From an uncultured Alistipes sp. (GTDB lineage: Bacteria; Bacteroidota; Bacteroidia; Bacteroidales; Rikenellaceae): DNA of 64,000 nucleotides. The stretch covers positions 40,918 to 104,917 of the forward strand of contig CALUMQ010000028.1 in assembly GCA_944321765.1 (NCBI GenBank). Reading direction: 5' to 3'. A program made the position numbers and the translations under genes. The notes below the pieces were generated by a model. It did no database searches. It was not told the origin of the DNA and worked only from the letters and a program-made list of their open reading frames with translations. Positions 26,121 to 35,500 of this stretch are shown here, piece by piece (the first letter of the stretch is position 1; each line of letters begins with the position of its first letter).

Positions 26121-26925
26121 CCTTTCGGAGCCGCGTGTGATGGCGATTCTCAACGTCACACCGGACTCTTTTTATGCCGACAGCCGCACGTCGGATGCTT
26201 CGGCGATCGAGCACCGCGTGCGCGAAGCCGTGGAGGAGGGTGCCGACCTGATCGACGTCGGCGGTTACTCGTCGCGCCCCGGCGCCGCCGAGGTGAGCGA
26301 AGAGGAGGAGTGGCGGCGTGTCGCGGCCGGTATCGGAGCGGTGCGTCGAGTGACTTCCGACCTGCCGGTATCTGTTGATACGTTCCGCAGCGGGGTGGTG
26401 GCGCGTGTCGTCGAGTGTTTCGGCGCGGTGATTGTCAACGATATCTCGGCCGGAGAGCTGGATCCCCGGATGTTAGATGTCGTGGCTTCGTATGATCTGC
26501 CTTATGTGGCGATGCACATGCGCGGAACTCCGCAGACCATGCAGCAACAGACCGACTATCGACGTGACATCACGACCGAGGTGATTGACTACTTCCGGAC
26601 GCGAGTGGCGGCGATGCTTGCTGCGGGAATCCGCCGCGAGCGGATCATTCTTGACCCGGGTTTCGGCTTTGCCAAGACCGTCGAGCAGAATTATGCGCTG
26701 CTGGCGGGTCTGCACCGATTGTGCGCCGAGGGCTTTCCAGTGCTGGCGGGGCTGTCACGCAAGTCGATGATCTACAAACCCCTGGGATGTACGCCTGCCG
26801 AATCGCTGGCCGGGACCGTGGCTCTGGACTGGGAGTGCCTGCGCCAGGGAGCCGTGATCCTGCGGGTGCACGATGTCCGCGAGGCGGTCGATACCGTCCG
26901 ATTGTATAAACTCTTCCGATCATGA
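26095..26925 (+). CDS. folP: Dihydropteroate synthase
   Basis: The protein has 276 residues from ATG 26095, which overlaps the end of coaE by 26 bases. The family motifs are [52 protein letters not shown] and [12 protein letters not shown]. It joins p-aminobenzoate to the pterin diphosphate in folate synthesis and is the sulfonamide target. Its stop overlaps the start of lolD by 4 bases. Confidence 0.96.
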   Translation: MKPACLVPDLSEPRVMAILNVTPDSFYADSRTSDASAIEHRVREAVEEGADLIDVGGYSSRPGAAEVSEEEEWRRVAAGIGAVRRVTSDLPVSVDTFRSGVVARVVECFGAVIVNDISAGELDPRMLDVVASYDLPYVAMHMRGTPQTMQQQTDYRRDITTEVIDYFRTRVAAMLAAGIRRERIILDPGFGFAKTVEQNYALLAGLHRLCAEGFPVLAGLSRKSMIYKPLGCTPAESLAGTVALDWECLRQGAVILRVHDVREAVDTVRLYKLFRS

Positions 26926-27572
26926 TACGTGTTACCGACATACACAAGAGCTTCGGCACGCTGGAGGTGCTCAAGGGCGTGTCGCTTGAGGTTTCGAAGG
27001 GTGAGGTGGTCTCGATTGTCGGGGCCAGCGGAGCCGGAAAGACCACACTGTTGCAGATCATGGGCACGTTGTCGCGTCCCGATGCTGGCCGCGTGAAGAT
27101 TGCCGGCGAGGATCCCTTTGCATTGGGTGACAAGGCGCTGTCGCGCTTCCGCAACGAGAAGATCGGCTTTGTCTTCCAGTTCCACCACCTGCTGGCCGAA
27201 TTTACGGCGCTGGAGAATGTCTGCATCCCCGGATTGATCGGCCGCCGGCCGCGCGCCGAGGTGGAACGCCGGGCCGTCGAACTGCTCGACATGATGGGCC
27301 TCGCGGCGCGGCGCGATCATAAGCCCGGCCAGTTGTCGGGCGGAGAACAGCAGCGTGTGGCCATTGCCCGTGCACTGATCAACCGCCCCGCGGTGCTGCT
27401 GGCCGACGAACCTTCGGGCAACCTCGATTCGCACAACCGGGACGAGATCCACCGGCTGTTTTTCGAACTGCGCGACCGGCTGGGGCAGACGGTGGTCATC
27501 GTGACGCACGATGAACACCTGGCGGAGATGGCCGACCGGAAGATCACGATGTGCGATGGAACGATTCGCTGA
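26922..27572 (+). CDS. lolD: Lipoprotein-releasing ABC transporter ATPase LolD
   Basis: The protein has 216 residues. It has Walker [10 protein letters not shown], signature [15 protein letters not shown], Walker [13 protein letters not shown] and the switch histidine in VTHDEH. The spacing and [18 protein letters not shown] fit the LolD/MacB-type ATPase that drives release of lipoproteins from the inner membrane. No LolC/E permease gene is adjacent. It overlaps both neighbours by a few bases. Confidence 0.85.
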   Translation: MIRVTDIHKSFGTLEVLKGVSLEVSKGEVVSIVGASGAGKTTLLQIMGTLSRPDAGRVKIAGEDPFALGDKALSRFRNEKIGFVFQFHHLLAEFTALENVCIPGLIGRRPRAEVERRAVELLDMMGLAARRDHKPGQLSGGEQQRVAIARALINRPAVLLADEPSGNLDSHNRDEIHRLFFELRDRLGQTVVIVTHDEHLAEMADRKITMCDGTIR

Positions 27573-28341
27573 CCGGGATCTTCGCGACCTGCTCGAGGAG
27601 TTGTACGACCGCTATAACCGTCCGGAATTTATCCCCGATGACCCCATTGCCGTACCGCACCGCTTTACGGAGACTGCCGACCGGGAGATTGCGGGATTTC
27701 TTGCGGCGACGATCGCCTGGGGCAACCGCCGCACGATCGTGCGCAACGGCCACCGCATGATGCACTTCCTGGATGATGCCCCGGCAGACTTCGTGCGCCA
27801 CGCCTCGGATCGCGAGCTGACGCATCTTTCCGCCTTCTGCCACCGGACTTTCAACGGCGAAGATCTCCGCGACTTTATCCTTGCCCTGCGGGGTATCCTG
27901 ACGCGCTTCGGCGGCCTTGGAGCCTTCTTCGAGACGACCTACGAAGCGACGCAGTCTATTCCTCAGACCCTGGCTGTTTTCCGGCGCGAGTTCTTTGCCG
28001 CGGAGCACGCTCCGCACTGCGAGAAGCACCTCTCGTCCATCGAGCGGGGCGCGGCGTGCAAGCGGCTCTGCATGTACCTGCGCTGGATGGTGCGCCGCGA
28101 CGACCGGGGTGTGGATTTCGGATTGTGGCAACGCATTCCGATGTCGGCGCTGCACCTGCCGCTCGACGTGCATGTGGGCGAGGTGGGGCGTGCCCTGGGA
28201 CTGCTTACCCGCCGTCAGAACGACTGGCGGGCCGTCGAGGAGCTCACCGCGTCGCTGCGGAGGTTCGATGCCGCGGATCCGGCCCGTTACGACTATGCTC
28301 TTTTCGGTGCCGGCATCGACGGCCGCACCCCGAACTCCTGA
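27556..28341 (+). CDS. TIGR02757/DUF2400 family protein
   Basis: The protein has 261 residues from ATG 27556, overlapping lolD by 17 bases. Recognisable parts are [57 protein letters not shown] and [15 protein letters not shown]. The KRL-x-MYLRWMVR stretch recalls helix-hairpin-helix DNA glycosylases, but no catalytic role is established for this family. It is common in Bacteroidota next to lolD or trmN. Confidence 0.8.
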   Translation: MERFADRDLRDLLEELYDRYNRPEFIPDDPIAVPHRFTETADREIAGFLAATIAWGNRRTIVRNGHRMMHFLDDAPADFVRHASDRELTHLSAFCHRTFNGEDLRDFILALRGILTRFGGLGAFFETTYEATQSIPQTLAVFRREFFAAEHAPHCEKHLSSIERGAACKRLCMYLRWMVRRDDRGVDFGLWQRIPMSALHLPLDVHVGEVGRALGLLTRRQNDWRAVEELTASLRRFDAADPARYDYALFGAGIDGRTPNS

Positions 28342-28346
28342 CCGCC

Positions 28347-29051
28347 ATGTTCCGCTTCAAACAGTTCACCATCCGCCAGGACCGTTGCCCGATGAAGGTC
28401 GGGACCGACGGCGTGCTGCTCGGGGCCTGGACCGGTGTCCGGACGACGGACCGGCGCCTGCTCGATATCGGCACCGGTACGGGTGTGATCGCACTGATGC
28501 TGGCGCAACGGGCTCCCGGAGCACAGATCACGGGAATCGACATTGCCGATACCTCGCAGGCGCGCGAGAATGCCGACGCTTCGCCATGGGGCGACCGGCT
28601 GACCTTCATGACCTGCCCCGTGCAGCAGTTTCCGGCACGGGAACCGTTCGATCTGATTGTCTCGAATCCGCCGTTTTTCGACGACTCGCTGCTCTGTCCC
28701 GATGCCGGACGCACCGCGGCGCGACATACCGTGACTCTTCCGTTCTCCGAGTTGTGCGAAGCTGTCGTGCGGCTGCTGGCTCCCGCGGGCCGCTTTGCCG
28801 TCGTGCTGCCGTGCAGCGAGGTTCCGCGACTGATGCGGGCCGCGGGCGGACGCCTCGCCGTCGTGCGGCGTACCGAGGTGCATACGACGCCCCGCCGTGC
28901 GGCGCACCGTACGCTGCTGGAGCTGATGCCCGTGGCAGCCGCTGCCGACGTTGTTCCCGTATACGACGAACTGGTCATCGGCACGGGGATTCCGGAGAGC
29001 TATACGGCCGAGTATCGGGCCCTGACGCGTGAATTTTACCTGAAATTTTGA
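28347..29051 (+). CDS. trmN6: tRNA1(Val) adenine-37 N6-methyltransferase
   Basis: The protein has 234 residues from ATG 28347 (MFRFKQFTIRQD). The N-terminal FKQFTIRQDRCPMKVGTDGV is typical of the TrmN6/YfiC family. The SAM-binding motif is LLDIGTGTGVIALML, and the N6-adenine catalytic motif is NPPFF in LIVSNPPFFDDS. It methylates A37 of tRNA-Val. It ends the tight gene run beginning at the ybbR-like gene. Another promoter follows at 29047-29077. Confidence 0.9.
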   Translation: MFRFKQFTIRQDRCPMKVGTDGVLLGAWTGVRTTDRRLLDIGTGTGVIALMLAQRAPGAQITGIDIADTSQARENADASPWGDRLTFMTCPVQQFPAREPFDLIVSNPPFFDDSLLCPDAGRTAARHTVTLPFSELCEAVVRLLAPAGRFAVVLPCSEVPRLMRAAGGRLAVVRRTEVHTTPRRAAHRTLLELMPVAAAADVVPVYDELVIGTGIPESYTAEYRALTREFYLKF

Positions 29052-29077
29052 CGTCCCGGGAAAAAATCCTACATTTG
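29047..29077 (+). promoter_or_regulatory. Canonical promoter of the DUF4831 gene
   Basis: TTTG at 29047-29050, exactly 19 bases, then TACATTTG at 29070-29077. The -33 box overlaps the stop codon of trmN6. Confidence 0.75.
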
Positions 29078-29107
29078 TAAATAGGTAACGGCATAAAACT
29101 TACGCTT

Positions 29108-30001
29108 ATGAAATATGGATTTTTGGCGCTTGCCCTCTTCCTGACGTGCGGCGCCGTGGCGCAGAATCCCTACATCTCCCTTCAGGGAGCGAACGAGAGT
29201 GCTGCGGGAGTGGTAGTATCGGATCCCCGGACGATCCTGGCCGTCGACATTACCGTCGAGCGGGATTATGTTCTCAGCGGGCCCTATGCGCGCTATGCGC
29301 AGAAGTTCCTCGGCGTGCGCGCGGCGCTGACCGACAAGACGACGTGGAGCATCCGGGGAGCCAGCGTCGCGCTGCTCGACAGTGAGAACTGCCTGCGTGC
29401 CGAGCCGGTGGCTCCCGCATCGCAGCGTGTGCAGAGCTACGCGGCATCGGATACGGAATTTGCGCGCCTGCAGCCCGACAAGACGGATCTGACGACCCCT
29501 TCGCTCGAGGACGCTGCGCGGGCAGCCGCCGAGCGCATCTATTCGCTGCGACGTCACCGTCTGGAGCTCATCACGGGTGAAGCGGGTGAGAATGTTTTCG
29601 GAGAAGGCCTTGCAGCGGCTCTTGCGGAGATCGACCGTCAGGAACAGAGCTATCTGGAGCTGTTCCTCGGCAAACAGGTCCTCACGACCCAGACGCACCG
29701 CTATGTGGTCTATCCGCAGTCGGACAAGAAACAGTATATCGTCTGCCGCTTCAGCCCGGCCACGGGGCTTCTTCCCGACAGCGACCTTTCGGGTGATATC
29801 GTGCTGCTGCAGATCGAGCCTTCGGGCTCGGCCCGGAGCAATATCGAGGCCTCGCCCAAGGAGCAGAACGTCGTACAGTGCCGCGTGGCGGATCCCGCGA
29901 CGTGCACCGTTGTCTCGAACGGCACGGAGTATGCGCGGGCGGTGCTTCCGGTCTTTGAATTCGGACGTACGATCCGCGTGGCGCTCCCGCGACGCAAATA
30001 A
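29108..30001 (+). CDS. DUF4831 family exported protein
   Basis: The protein has 297 residues with a signal peptide cleaved near GAVAQN. The body fits DUF4831: ILAVDITVERDYVLSGPYA, RYAQKFLGVRA, RAAAERIYSLRRHRLELITG and a C-terminal beta-rich domain. The function is unknown; it is periplasmic or on the outer membrane. It is transcribed from a canonical promoter and followed 9 bases later by the AlkD-like gene. Confidence 0.8.
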   Translation: MKYGFLALALFLTCGAVAQNPYISLQGANESAAGVVVSDPRTILAVDITVERDYVLSGPYARYAQKFLGVRAALTDKTTWSIRGASVALLDSENCLRAEPVAPASQRVQSYAASDTEFARLQPDKTDLTTPSLEDAARAAAERIYSLRRHRLELITGEAGENVFGEGLAAALAEIDRQEQSYLELFLGKQVLTTQTHRYVVYPQSDKKQYIVCRFSPATGLLPDSDLSGDIVLLQIEPSGSARSNIEASPKEQNVVQCRVADPATCTVVSNGTEYARAVLPVFEFGRTIRVALPRRK

Positions 30002-30010
30002 CTTCCCGCT

Positions 30011-30670
30011 ATGACGGACTTCACCTCCCGCATGGCGTCGCTGCTCGGGGCCATGCGCCGCGAACGCAACGGGGCCGTGGCAGATGCCATGCGTTTCTAT
30101 GGCCGTCCCTACGGTCTGAACTACGGCGTGAGCCTTCCGACGCTTCGCAAGCTGGCGCGCGCCGAGGGCCACGACCATGCCTATGCCCGGTACCTCTATC
30201 TTCAGGAGGTGCGGGAGTTGCGTCTCGCAGCGTTTCATATTGCGGAACCCGTGTGCGTGACACCCGAAGAGTTCCCGTTTTGGGCCGAGGGGCTGCTCAA
30301 CTCGGAGATGGCCGAGGAGGGGGCCTTTGCCCTGTTGAGTCATATCGACTGCTTTGCAGCGCTGTTCGACGCATGGACATCGCCCGAGGCTGATCCGCTG
30401 TTGCGCTATGCCGCCCTGATGGGCGCCTGCCGAACCTCCCGCGCCTCTGCCGAATGGGCGGACCGGGCCGTTGATGTCGTGTCGCAGGCTGCTGCCGCCG
30501 AAAGTCCGGCTGCCATGCTGCTGGCGCGCGGCGCTGCGGCCATGCTCTCGTCTCTGGCCGCGCGTGACGCTGCGACACACCACGCTGTGGTGCAGGCGCT
30601 GGAGTCGCTTGGCACACGTCCTGCCGAGGCCTACGTGCGTGATGAACTGGCCTGGCAACTTGAGGCTTGA
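30011..30670 (+). CDS. AlkD-like HEAT-repeat DNA alkylation repair protein
   Basis: The protein has 219 residues, mostly alpha-helical, without signal peptide. YGVSLPTLRKLARAEGHDH resembles the AlkD N-terminal region, and the following helix pairs (LRLAAFHIAE, LLRYAALMGACRTS) look like HEAT repeats. AlkD proteins remove alkylated bases or bind damaged DNA. The protein is somewhat shorter than AlkD of Bacillus, so activity on DNA is probable but not certain. Confidence 0.65.
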   Translation: MTDFTSRMASLLGAMRRERNGAVADAMRFYGRPYGLNYGVSLPTLRKLARAEGHDHAYARYLYLQEVRELRLAAFHIAEPVCVTPEEFPFWAEGLLNSEMAEEGAFALLSHIDCFAALFDAWTSPEADPLLRYAALMGACRTSRASAEWADRAVDVVSQAAAAESPAAMLLARGAAAMLSSLAARDAATHHAVVQALESLGTRPAEAYVRDELAWQLEA

Positions 30671-30730
30671 TTTACACGTGTTACTTGTTAATTGGTAAAA
30701 GCTGCGTTCACTCCGACGCAGAATATGCAA

Positions 30731-30762
30731 AAACTCCCGCGAACATCGTATCGCGGGAGTTT
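30731..30762. terminator. Bidirectional intrinsic terminator
   Basis: A 12-bp stem (30731-30742 with 30751-30762) with an 8-base loop is flanked by A and T residues. It lies between the convergent AlkD-like and radA genes. Confidence 0.85.
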
Positions 30763-30811
30763 CTCTTTGTCAACAGTCCTCATGCGGATCTGCGTGCCCG
30801 ACCGGCGGGGA

Positions 30812-32179
30812 TCACTCGACGAAGAGGGCCCGGGGCAGCTGATCGACACTGTTGATCGGTACGATCTCGATTCCCTTCGGACGTTTGGATCCTTTGGCGA
30901 GATACCCCGAGACGATGATGCGCTTGAATCCCAGACGCGCTGCTTCACTGATGCGCTGCTCGGTGCGTGGCGCAGGCCTCACTTCGCCCGAAAGCCCCAC
31001 TTCTCCGGCGCAGCAGACGCCCTCGGCCACGGGACGGTCGTAATAGGATGAGATCACTGCGGCCACGACTGCGAGGTCCAACCCGGGATCGGCGACCTTG
31101 AACCCTCCCGCGAAGTTCAGAAAGACATCCTTCTGGAACATCTTCATTCCGACGCGCTTCTCCAACACGGCCAGCAGCATGTTCATGCGCCGGGCGTCGT
31201 ATCCTGTCGTCGATCGCTGCGGAGTTCCATAGGCAGCGCCGCTCACCAGAGCCTGTACTTCGATCAGATAGGGGCGGATTCCGTCGGCCGAAGCGCCCAC
31301 GGCAATGCCCGACAGAGGCTCTTCGTAGTGAGTCAGCAGAATCTCCGAGGGGTTGTCCACGCCGCGCAGTCCGTTGTCGAGCATCTCGAAGACCCCGATC
31401 TCGAACGTTGCGCCGAAACGGTTCTTGATGCCGCGCAGGATGCGGTAGATGTTGTTGCTGTCGCCCTCGAACTGCAGCACCACATCGACTATGTGTTCGA
31501 GAATCTTGGGTCCGGCAATGGTGCCGTCCTTGGTGATGTGTCCGATGATGATGATCGACGTGCCGGTCGACTTGGCGTAGCGCAGCAGCGTGGCGGCGCA
31601 TTCGCGGATTTGCGACACGCTGCCGGCCGACGAGTCGATCAGATCGGTGTAGATGGTCTGAATGGAGTCGATGACCACCAGATCGGGACGCTGCTCGTCG
31701 ATCTGTGCGACGATGTTTTCCAGCAGCGTCTCGGGATAGACCAGACACTCCTCGTTGCCGATACCGATGCGTTGTGCACGCATTTTGATCTGTTCGGCCG
31801 ACTCTTCACCCGAGACATAGAGGGTTTTCAGCCCGTTTGCGGCGAGAGCGATCTGCAGCGAGAGGGTCGATTTCCCGATGCCCGGTTCACCGCCGAGGAG
31901 GACGAGCGATCCGGGGACCATGCCGCCCCCGAGCACCCGGTTGACCTCGGGGGATCCGAGGTCGATGCGTCGGTGCTCGCTTTCGCGGATCTCGCCGACA
32001 CGCTGCGGCTTCGTTGCGGGCAGCGACCCGGCGACGACTGCAGGCACCGATCCGCTTTCGCGAGCGACGATCTCCTCGGTGAAGGTGTTCCATTCGCCGC
32101 ACGCGGGACATTTCCCCAACCATTTCGGGGCCTCGAATCCGCAGTTTTTGCAGAAGTAAGCCTTTTTGACCTTTGCCAT
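30812..32179 (-). CDS. radA: DNA repair protein RadA
   Basis: The protein has 455 residues. The N-terminal zinc finger reads CKNCGF and CPACGEW. The RecA-like core has Walker A GGEPGIGKST and the RadA signature KNRFG. The C-terminal Lon-like domain starts about residue 280. RadA is a branch-migration helicase used in recombination repair. It is the last gene of a minus-strand run that begins at 37546; 66 bases separate it from the preceding lipoprotein. Confidence 0.96.
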   Translation of the reverse strand: MAKVKKAYFCKNCGFEAPKWLGKCPACGEWNTFTEEIVARESGSVPAVVAGSLPATKPQRVGEIRESEHRRIDLGSPEVNRVLGGGMVPGSLVLLGGEPGIGKSTLSLQIALAANGLKTLYVSGEESAEQIKMRAQRIGIGNEECLVYPETLLENIVAQIDEQRPDLVVIDSIQTIYTDLIDSSAGSVSQIRECAATLLRYAKSTGTSIIIIGHITKDGTIAGPKILEHIVDVVLQFEGDSNNIYRILRGIKNRFGATFEIGVFEMLDNGLRGVDNPSEILLTHYEEPLSGIAVGASADGIRPYLIEVQALVSGAAYGTPQRSTTGYDARRMNMLLAVLEKRVGMKMFQKDVFLNFAGGFKVADPGLDLAVVAAVISSYYDRPVAEGVCCAGEVGLSGEVRPAPRTEQRISEAARLGFKRIIVSGYLAKGSKRPKGIEIVPINSVDQLPRALFVE

Positions 32180-32245
32180 GTTCAGCGATTCTTTATTCGG
32201 TTCGGATGTTGAGACAGCGTGTCTTGCACCTGTTGTTTGACAACA

Positions 32246-32890
32246 TCAATAGGGCGTCGAAGTGTATTCGCGCCGCACGACCCGGGTGATGCCTGCCTCG
32301 GGGTAGAGACTCTTGTAGTGCTCCGTGAGGTCGATCGTGAAGAGCATCAGACTGCGCCCGCCTTCTGAGTAGGAAGAGCACTCGCACGTATAGTCCTGTT
32401 CAAGGTAGTAAAAACGGATGCTAGAGGCTCCGGGCTCCTTGAAAAAGAGTCCGTCAGCCGCCCCTGCGTCGGAGGTCGTTTTGACCTGGAGACGCCCCAG
32501 ATTGTGCTTTGTGAAGTGGAGCGCGTAGCTGCCGCCGGCCTGCACGGGGGCCTGGGCGATAACCTCGGCCTCGATCTGTGTATATACCGGATTTTCGGGC
32601 TCCTCTCCGGAGCCGTCACCCGTCCCGGAGCCGTCACCCGTCCCGGAACCGTCATCGGTTCCGGTTCCTTCGCCGGAACCTTCACCCGTCGCTCCGTCGG
32701 AGCTGCCCGTTGTCGTGTCCGTCGTTCCATCCGAACCTCCGGGTTCGTTGGTCCCGGCGTCGGATCCCGTCACCTCGCCCTCGATCTTCACGATGGGGTA
32801 GGAGATCGAATAAAAAACGTCGGAATCGTCTCCACATCCCGTCAGAAGGAGTGCAAGAGCTCCCAGCAGCATGTATCCGTATTGTCTCAT
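32246..32890 (-). CDS. Hypothetical lipoprotein with GDGSGT repeats
   Basis: The protein has 214 residues. The signal peptide ends with LLTGC, followed by GDDSDVFYSISYPIV. Residues of about 45-95 are a low-complexity linker of Gly, Ser, Thr, Asp and Glu, partly encoded by 18-bp tandem repeats. The last 110 residues form a beta-rich domain (YALHFTKHNLGRLQVKT, IRFYYLEQDYTCEC). I do not recognise this domain. It is likely displayed on the cell surface. It lies between the LUD gene and radA on the minus strand and is probably co-transcribed with them. Confidence 0.65.
   Translation of the reverse strand: MRQYGYMLLGALALLLTGCGDDSDVFYSISYPIVKIEGEVTGSDAGTNEPGGSDGTTDTTTGSSDGATGEGSGEGTGTDDGSGTGDGSGTGDGSGEEPENPVYTQIEAEVIAQAPVQAGGSYALHFTKHNLGRLQVKTTSDAGAADGLFFKEPGASSIRFYYLEQDYTCECSSYSEGGRSLMLFTIDLTEHYKSLYPEAGITRVVRREYTSTPY
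32607..32660 (-). repeat. 18-bp tandem repeat in the lipoprotein gene
   Basis: Two exact 18-bp units (32607-32624 and 32625-32642) are followed by a diverged third (32643-32660). Each unit encodes six residues of the GDGSGT type on the minus strand, so length changes would keep the frame. Confidence 0.8.
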
Positions 32891-32923
32891 TGTATATTGT
32901 GTGCGTTTTTTGTCTCGCAGTTT

Positions 32924-33550
32924 TCAGAGCCCCAGTTCCTGGTCGATGAGTATCACGCGGATTCTTCCGGCGGGGTAGCAGCGCAGCATCTCCATGCGGG
33001 TGTTGCAGATGCGGTCGGGCGAGTTGCAGTCCATGCAGACGCCGGTCTTGGCACACGGGGTGCGGAATCCCGGATGACGTGCAATGTTCTGCGGCGCGGC
33101 GATGCGGCGGATCCGCTCTTCTGCCTCGTCGCGGTTAGCGACGATCTTGTTGCGTCCGGCCACGAGGATCACCTTCCGGGGCCCGAATGCCACCGGTGCA
33201 ATGCGGTTCCCGACCATGTCGAGCCAGTGGAGTGTCCCCTCCTCGGTCACGGCGTTGATTCCCGTGATGAAGAGGTCCGACATCAGGGCCTGACGGCGTA
33301 TTTCGAGACGTTCGGGACGTGACATCGAGGCATCGAATCCGTCGAGCAGCGTCCAGTCGCCATTCTCGCGCAGCCAGTCGATGATTCCGGTTTTGCGCAT
33401 GGTTTTCGAATCTCCGAACGAGACGATCTTCGGGGCTTCAGCCTCGATGATCTCCCGGATGATGGCAAAAGCTTCTGCGGTGTCGTGTACGGTGTCGACC
33501 TCGAAGTGATGGCGGCGCAACGTGGCGGCGCAGGCAAGGAGTTTTTCCAT
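32924..33550 (-). CDS. LUD-domain protein (LutC/YkgG-like)
   Basis: The protein has 208 residues from ATG 33550. The LUD fold is seen in LRRHHFEVDTVHDTAEAF, IVSFGDSKTMRKTG and DLFITGINAVTEEGTL, with the C-terminal GRNKIVANRDEAEERI. A cysteine group CAKTGVCMDC and RIC near residues 165-185 is more than LutC usually carries. LutC works with LutA and LutB in lactate oxidation; neither is adjacent, so this stand-alone form probably has another role. Confidence 0.75.
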   Translation of the reverse strand: MEKLLACAATLRRHHFEVDTVHDTAEAFAIIREIIEAEAPKIVSFGDSKTMRKTGIIDWLRENGDWTLLDGFDASMSRPERLEIRRQALMSDLFITGINAVTEEGTLHWLDMVGNRIAPVAFGPRKVILVAGRNKIVANRDEAEERIRRIAAPQNIARHPGFRTPCAKTGVCMDCNSPDRICNTRMEMLRCYPAGRIRVILIDQELGL

Positions 33551-33569
33551 AAGTCCAGCGTTGTGTTGT

Positions 33570-34127
33570 TTATCCGTTGAGTTTTCGTTTGACGACAGCG
33601 GGGTTTCCGGCAGCAAGCGAGTCGTCGGGAATGTCGTGCACGACGACGCTTCCGGCGGCAATGATGCAGCGGTTGCCGATCGTGACTCCCGGGCATACCG
33701 TCACGCCTCCACCCAGCCAGCAGTCATCGCCGATGCGGATCGGACGTCCCGTTTCCACGGGCTTGCGGCGTTCGAGGTAGTCGATCGGGTGGTGGGGCGT
33801 GAGCAGCTGGCAGTTGGGGCCGATGAGCGTATGGTTGCCGATCGTGATGCCGCCGCCGTCGAGGAACGTGCAGTTGTAGTTGATGACGACGTGCTCACCG
33901 ATCTGCATGCGGAATCCGAAGTCGCAGTAGAAGGGGGCGATCACGAAGCTCGTGTCGGGAAATCCGGGGATGAGTTCGCGCAATGCTTCCCGGTATGCCT
34001 CCTGCTGCCGGTATGGAGTCTTGTTGAGCCGCTCGATGCGTTCATGGGCCCGGATGTTGAGCTCCAGGGCTTCGGGATCGCTGTAGTCGTAGAGTTCTCC
34101 GGCGATCATCTTTTCCACTTCGGTCAT
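33570..34127 (-). CDS. Sugar O-acetyltransferase, maltose/galactoside type
   Basis: The protein has 185 residues. The N-terminal MTEVEKMIAGELYDYSDPE is the maltose-acetyltransferase cap. It is followed by left-handed beta-helix hexapeptide repeats and the catalytic histidine in LLTPHHPID. IRIGDDCWLGGGVTVCPGV is also typical. It would transfer acetyl from acetyl-CoA to a sugar. Ten bases separate it from rseP. Confidence 0.88.
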   Translation of the reverse strand: MTEVEKMIAGELYDYSDPEALELNIRAHERIERLNKTPYRQQEAYREALRELIPGFPDTSFVIAPFYCDFGFRMQIGEHVVINYNCTFLDGGGITIGNHTLIGPNCQLLTPHHPIDYLERRKPVETGRPIRIGDDCWLGGGVTVCPGVTIGNRCIIAAGSVVVHDIPDDSLAAGNPAVVKRKLNG

Positions 34128-34136
34128 GGCGTGTCG

Positions 34137-35453
34137 TTATTTGATGAAGAAGCGGTAAATGTCGTTTCCGTTGGCGTAGAGCAGCAGGAAGAGGATGATG
34201 ATCAGTCCGACGTACTGGGCCCGTTCGAGAACCTTGTCGCTCACCTTGCGACGGGTGATCATCTCCCAGAAGGTGAAGATGGCGTGGCCGCCGTCAAGCC
34301 CCGGGATGGGAAGGATGTTCATCACGGCGAGGATGATCGACAGGAAGGCGGTCTTCATCCAGAAGTCCTGCCAGTCCCACGTTGAGGGGAATATGCTGCC
34401 GATGGCGATGAATCCCCCCAGCTCTTCGTACATCTTGGTCTTGGGTTGCACGATCATCTTGAGCTGCTCCCAGTAGGAGGAGATCACCTCGCCGGTCTTG
34501 CGGATGCCGGCGGGAATCGACTCCCAGAAGGTGTACTCCCGGGTACGGTAGGTGTAGGGTGACCCTACGGTGAGTATTCCGAGAAGCCCCTCGTCGGAGA
34601 CGGGACGCACGACGGCGAGCAGGCTGTCGACGCCCTCACGCTTGACGTGCAGGGTAACCTGCTTCCCGGCGTGCGCCTTCAGATACTCCGTGTAGGCGGG
34701 ACGGTCGACGCCATGGAGCGAGTCGATGCCGACGATTTCGTCGGCGGGCTGCAGCTCGGCGACTTGCTGGTTGTCGGCCACGATGAAGGGCTGGGGCAGT
34801 GAAAGAAACTCTTCGTAGCCCTTTGCGCGGCGCATGGCAATCAACTCCTCGAGGGGCAGCGTAAGGGTCACCTGCCGTCCGTCGCGCTCGACGACCACCG
34901 TGCGGTCGCTTTCGGTGATGATCAGGGCGTTGAGGATCTCGGAGATGTTGTCCACCGGGGCTCCGTCGATCGATACGAACCGGTCTCCGTCCTCGAATCC
35001 GAGACGGTGTGCCGCCTCGTTGAAGTTGTAGCCCCATTTGGCGTCCTGGTTCGAGAAGTAGGCGTCGCCCCAGGTGTAGCAGATCCCGATGTAGATTCCC
35101 ACGGCCAGCACGACGTTCATCACCACGCCGGCGATCATCACCAGGAATCGCTGCCAGGCGGGTTTCGACCGGAACTCCCAGGGCTGGGGCTCGCGGTTCT
35201 GATACTCCTTGTCCATCGACTCGTCGATCATTCCGGCGATTTTGCAGTATCCGCCCAGGGGGAGCCATCCCAGGCCGTACTCGGTGTCTCCGCGCCGGAA
35301 CTTGAATATCGAGAACCAGGGGTCGAAGAAGATGTAGAACTTTTCGACGCGGATCCGGAAGATGCGCGCCATGATGAAGTGTCCGAGTTCGTGAATGCCC
35401 ACGAGAATGGTGAAGCAGAGGAAGAACTGGCAGATTTTGATCAGAATATCCAT
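34137..35453 (-). CDS. rseP: Site-2 metalloprotease RseP
   Basis: The protein has 438 residues. The zinc motif HELGH is at residues 21-25 in the first membrane helix. Two PDZ-like regions follow (around KWGYNFNEAAHRLGFEDGD and VAELQPADEIVGIDSL). The third zinc ligand is in LPIPGLDGGHAIF near the C terminus, and a last helix closes the protein. It cuts membrane-bound anti-sigma factors or leftover signal peptides. It lies 47 bases after dxr. Confidence 0.94.
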   Translation of the reverse strand: MDILIKICQFFLCFTILVGIHELGHFIMARIFRIRVEKFYIFFDPWFSIFKFRRGDTEYGLGWLPLGGYCKIAGMIDESMDKEYQNREPQPWEFRSKPAWQRFLVMIAGVVMNVVLAVGIYIGICYTWGDAYFSNQDAKWGYNFNEAAHRLGFEDGDRFVSIDGAPVDNISEILNALIITESDRTVVVERDGRQVTLTLPLEELIAMRRAKGYEEFLSLPQPFIVADNQQVAELQPADEIVGIDSLHGVDRPAYTEYLKAHAGKQVTLHVKREGVDSLLAVVRPVSDEGLLGILTVGSPYTYRTREYTFWESIPAGIRKTGEVISSYWEQLKMIVQPKTKMYEELGGFIAIGSIFPSTWDWQDFWMKTAFLSIILAVMNILPIPGLDGGHAIFTFWEMITRRKVSDKVLERAQYVGLIIILFLLLYANGNDIYRFFIK

Positions 35454-35500
35454 TTCAGCGAAGTCGTTTCGGTATGTTGATCCGTATTATGAAGAAAGTA

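Noticed and set aside
32231-32245. TGTTGT-N3-ACAACA dyad after the lipoprotein stop
   Set aside because: The stem is short and has no T-run, so I did not call it a terminator.
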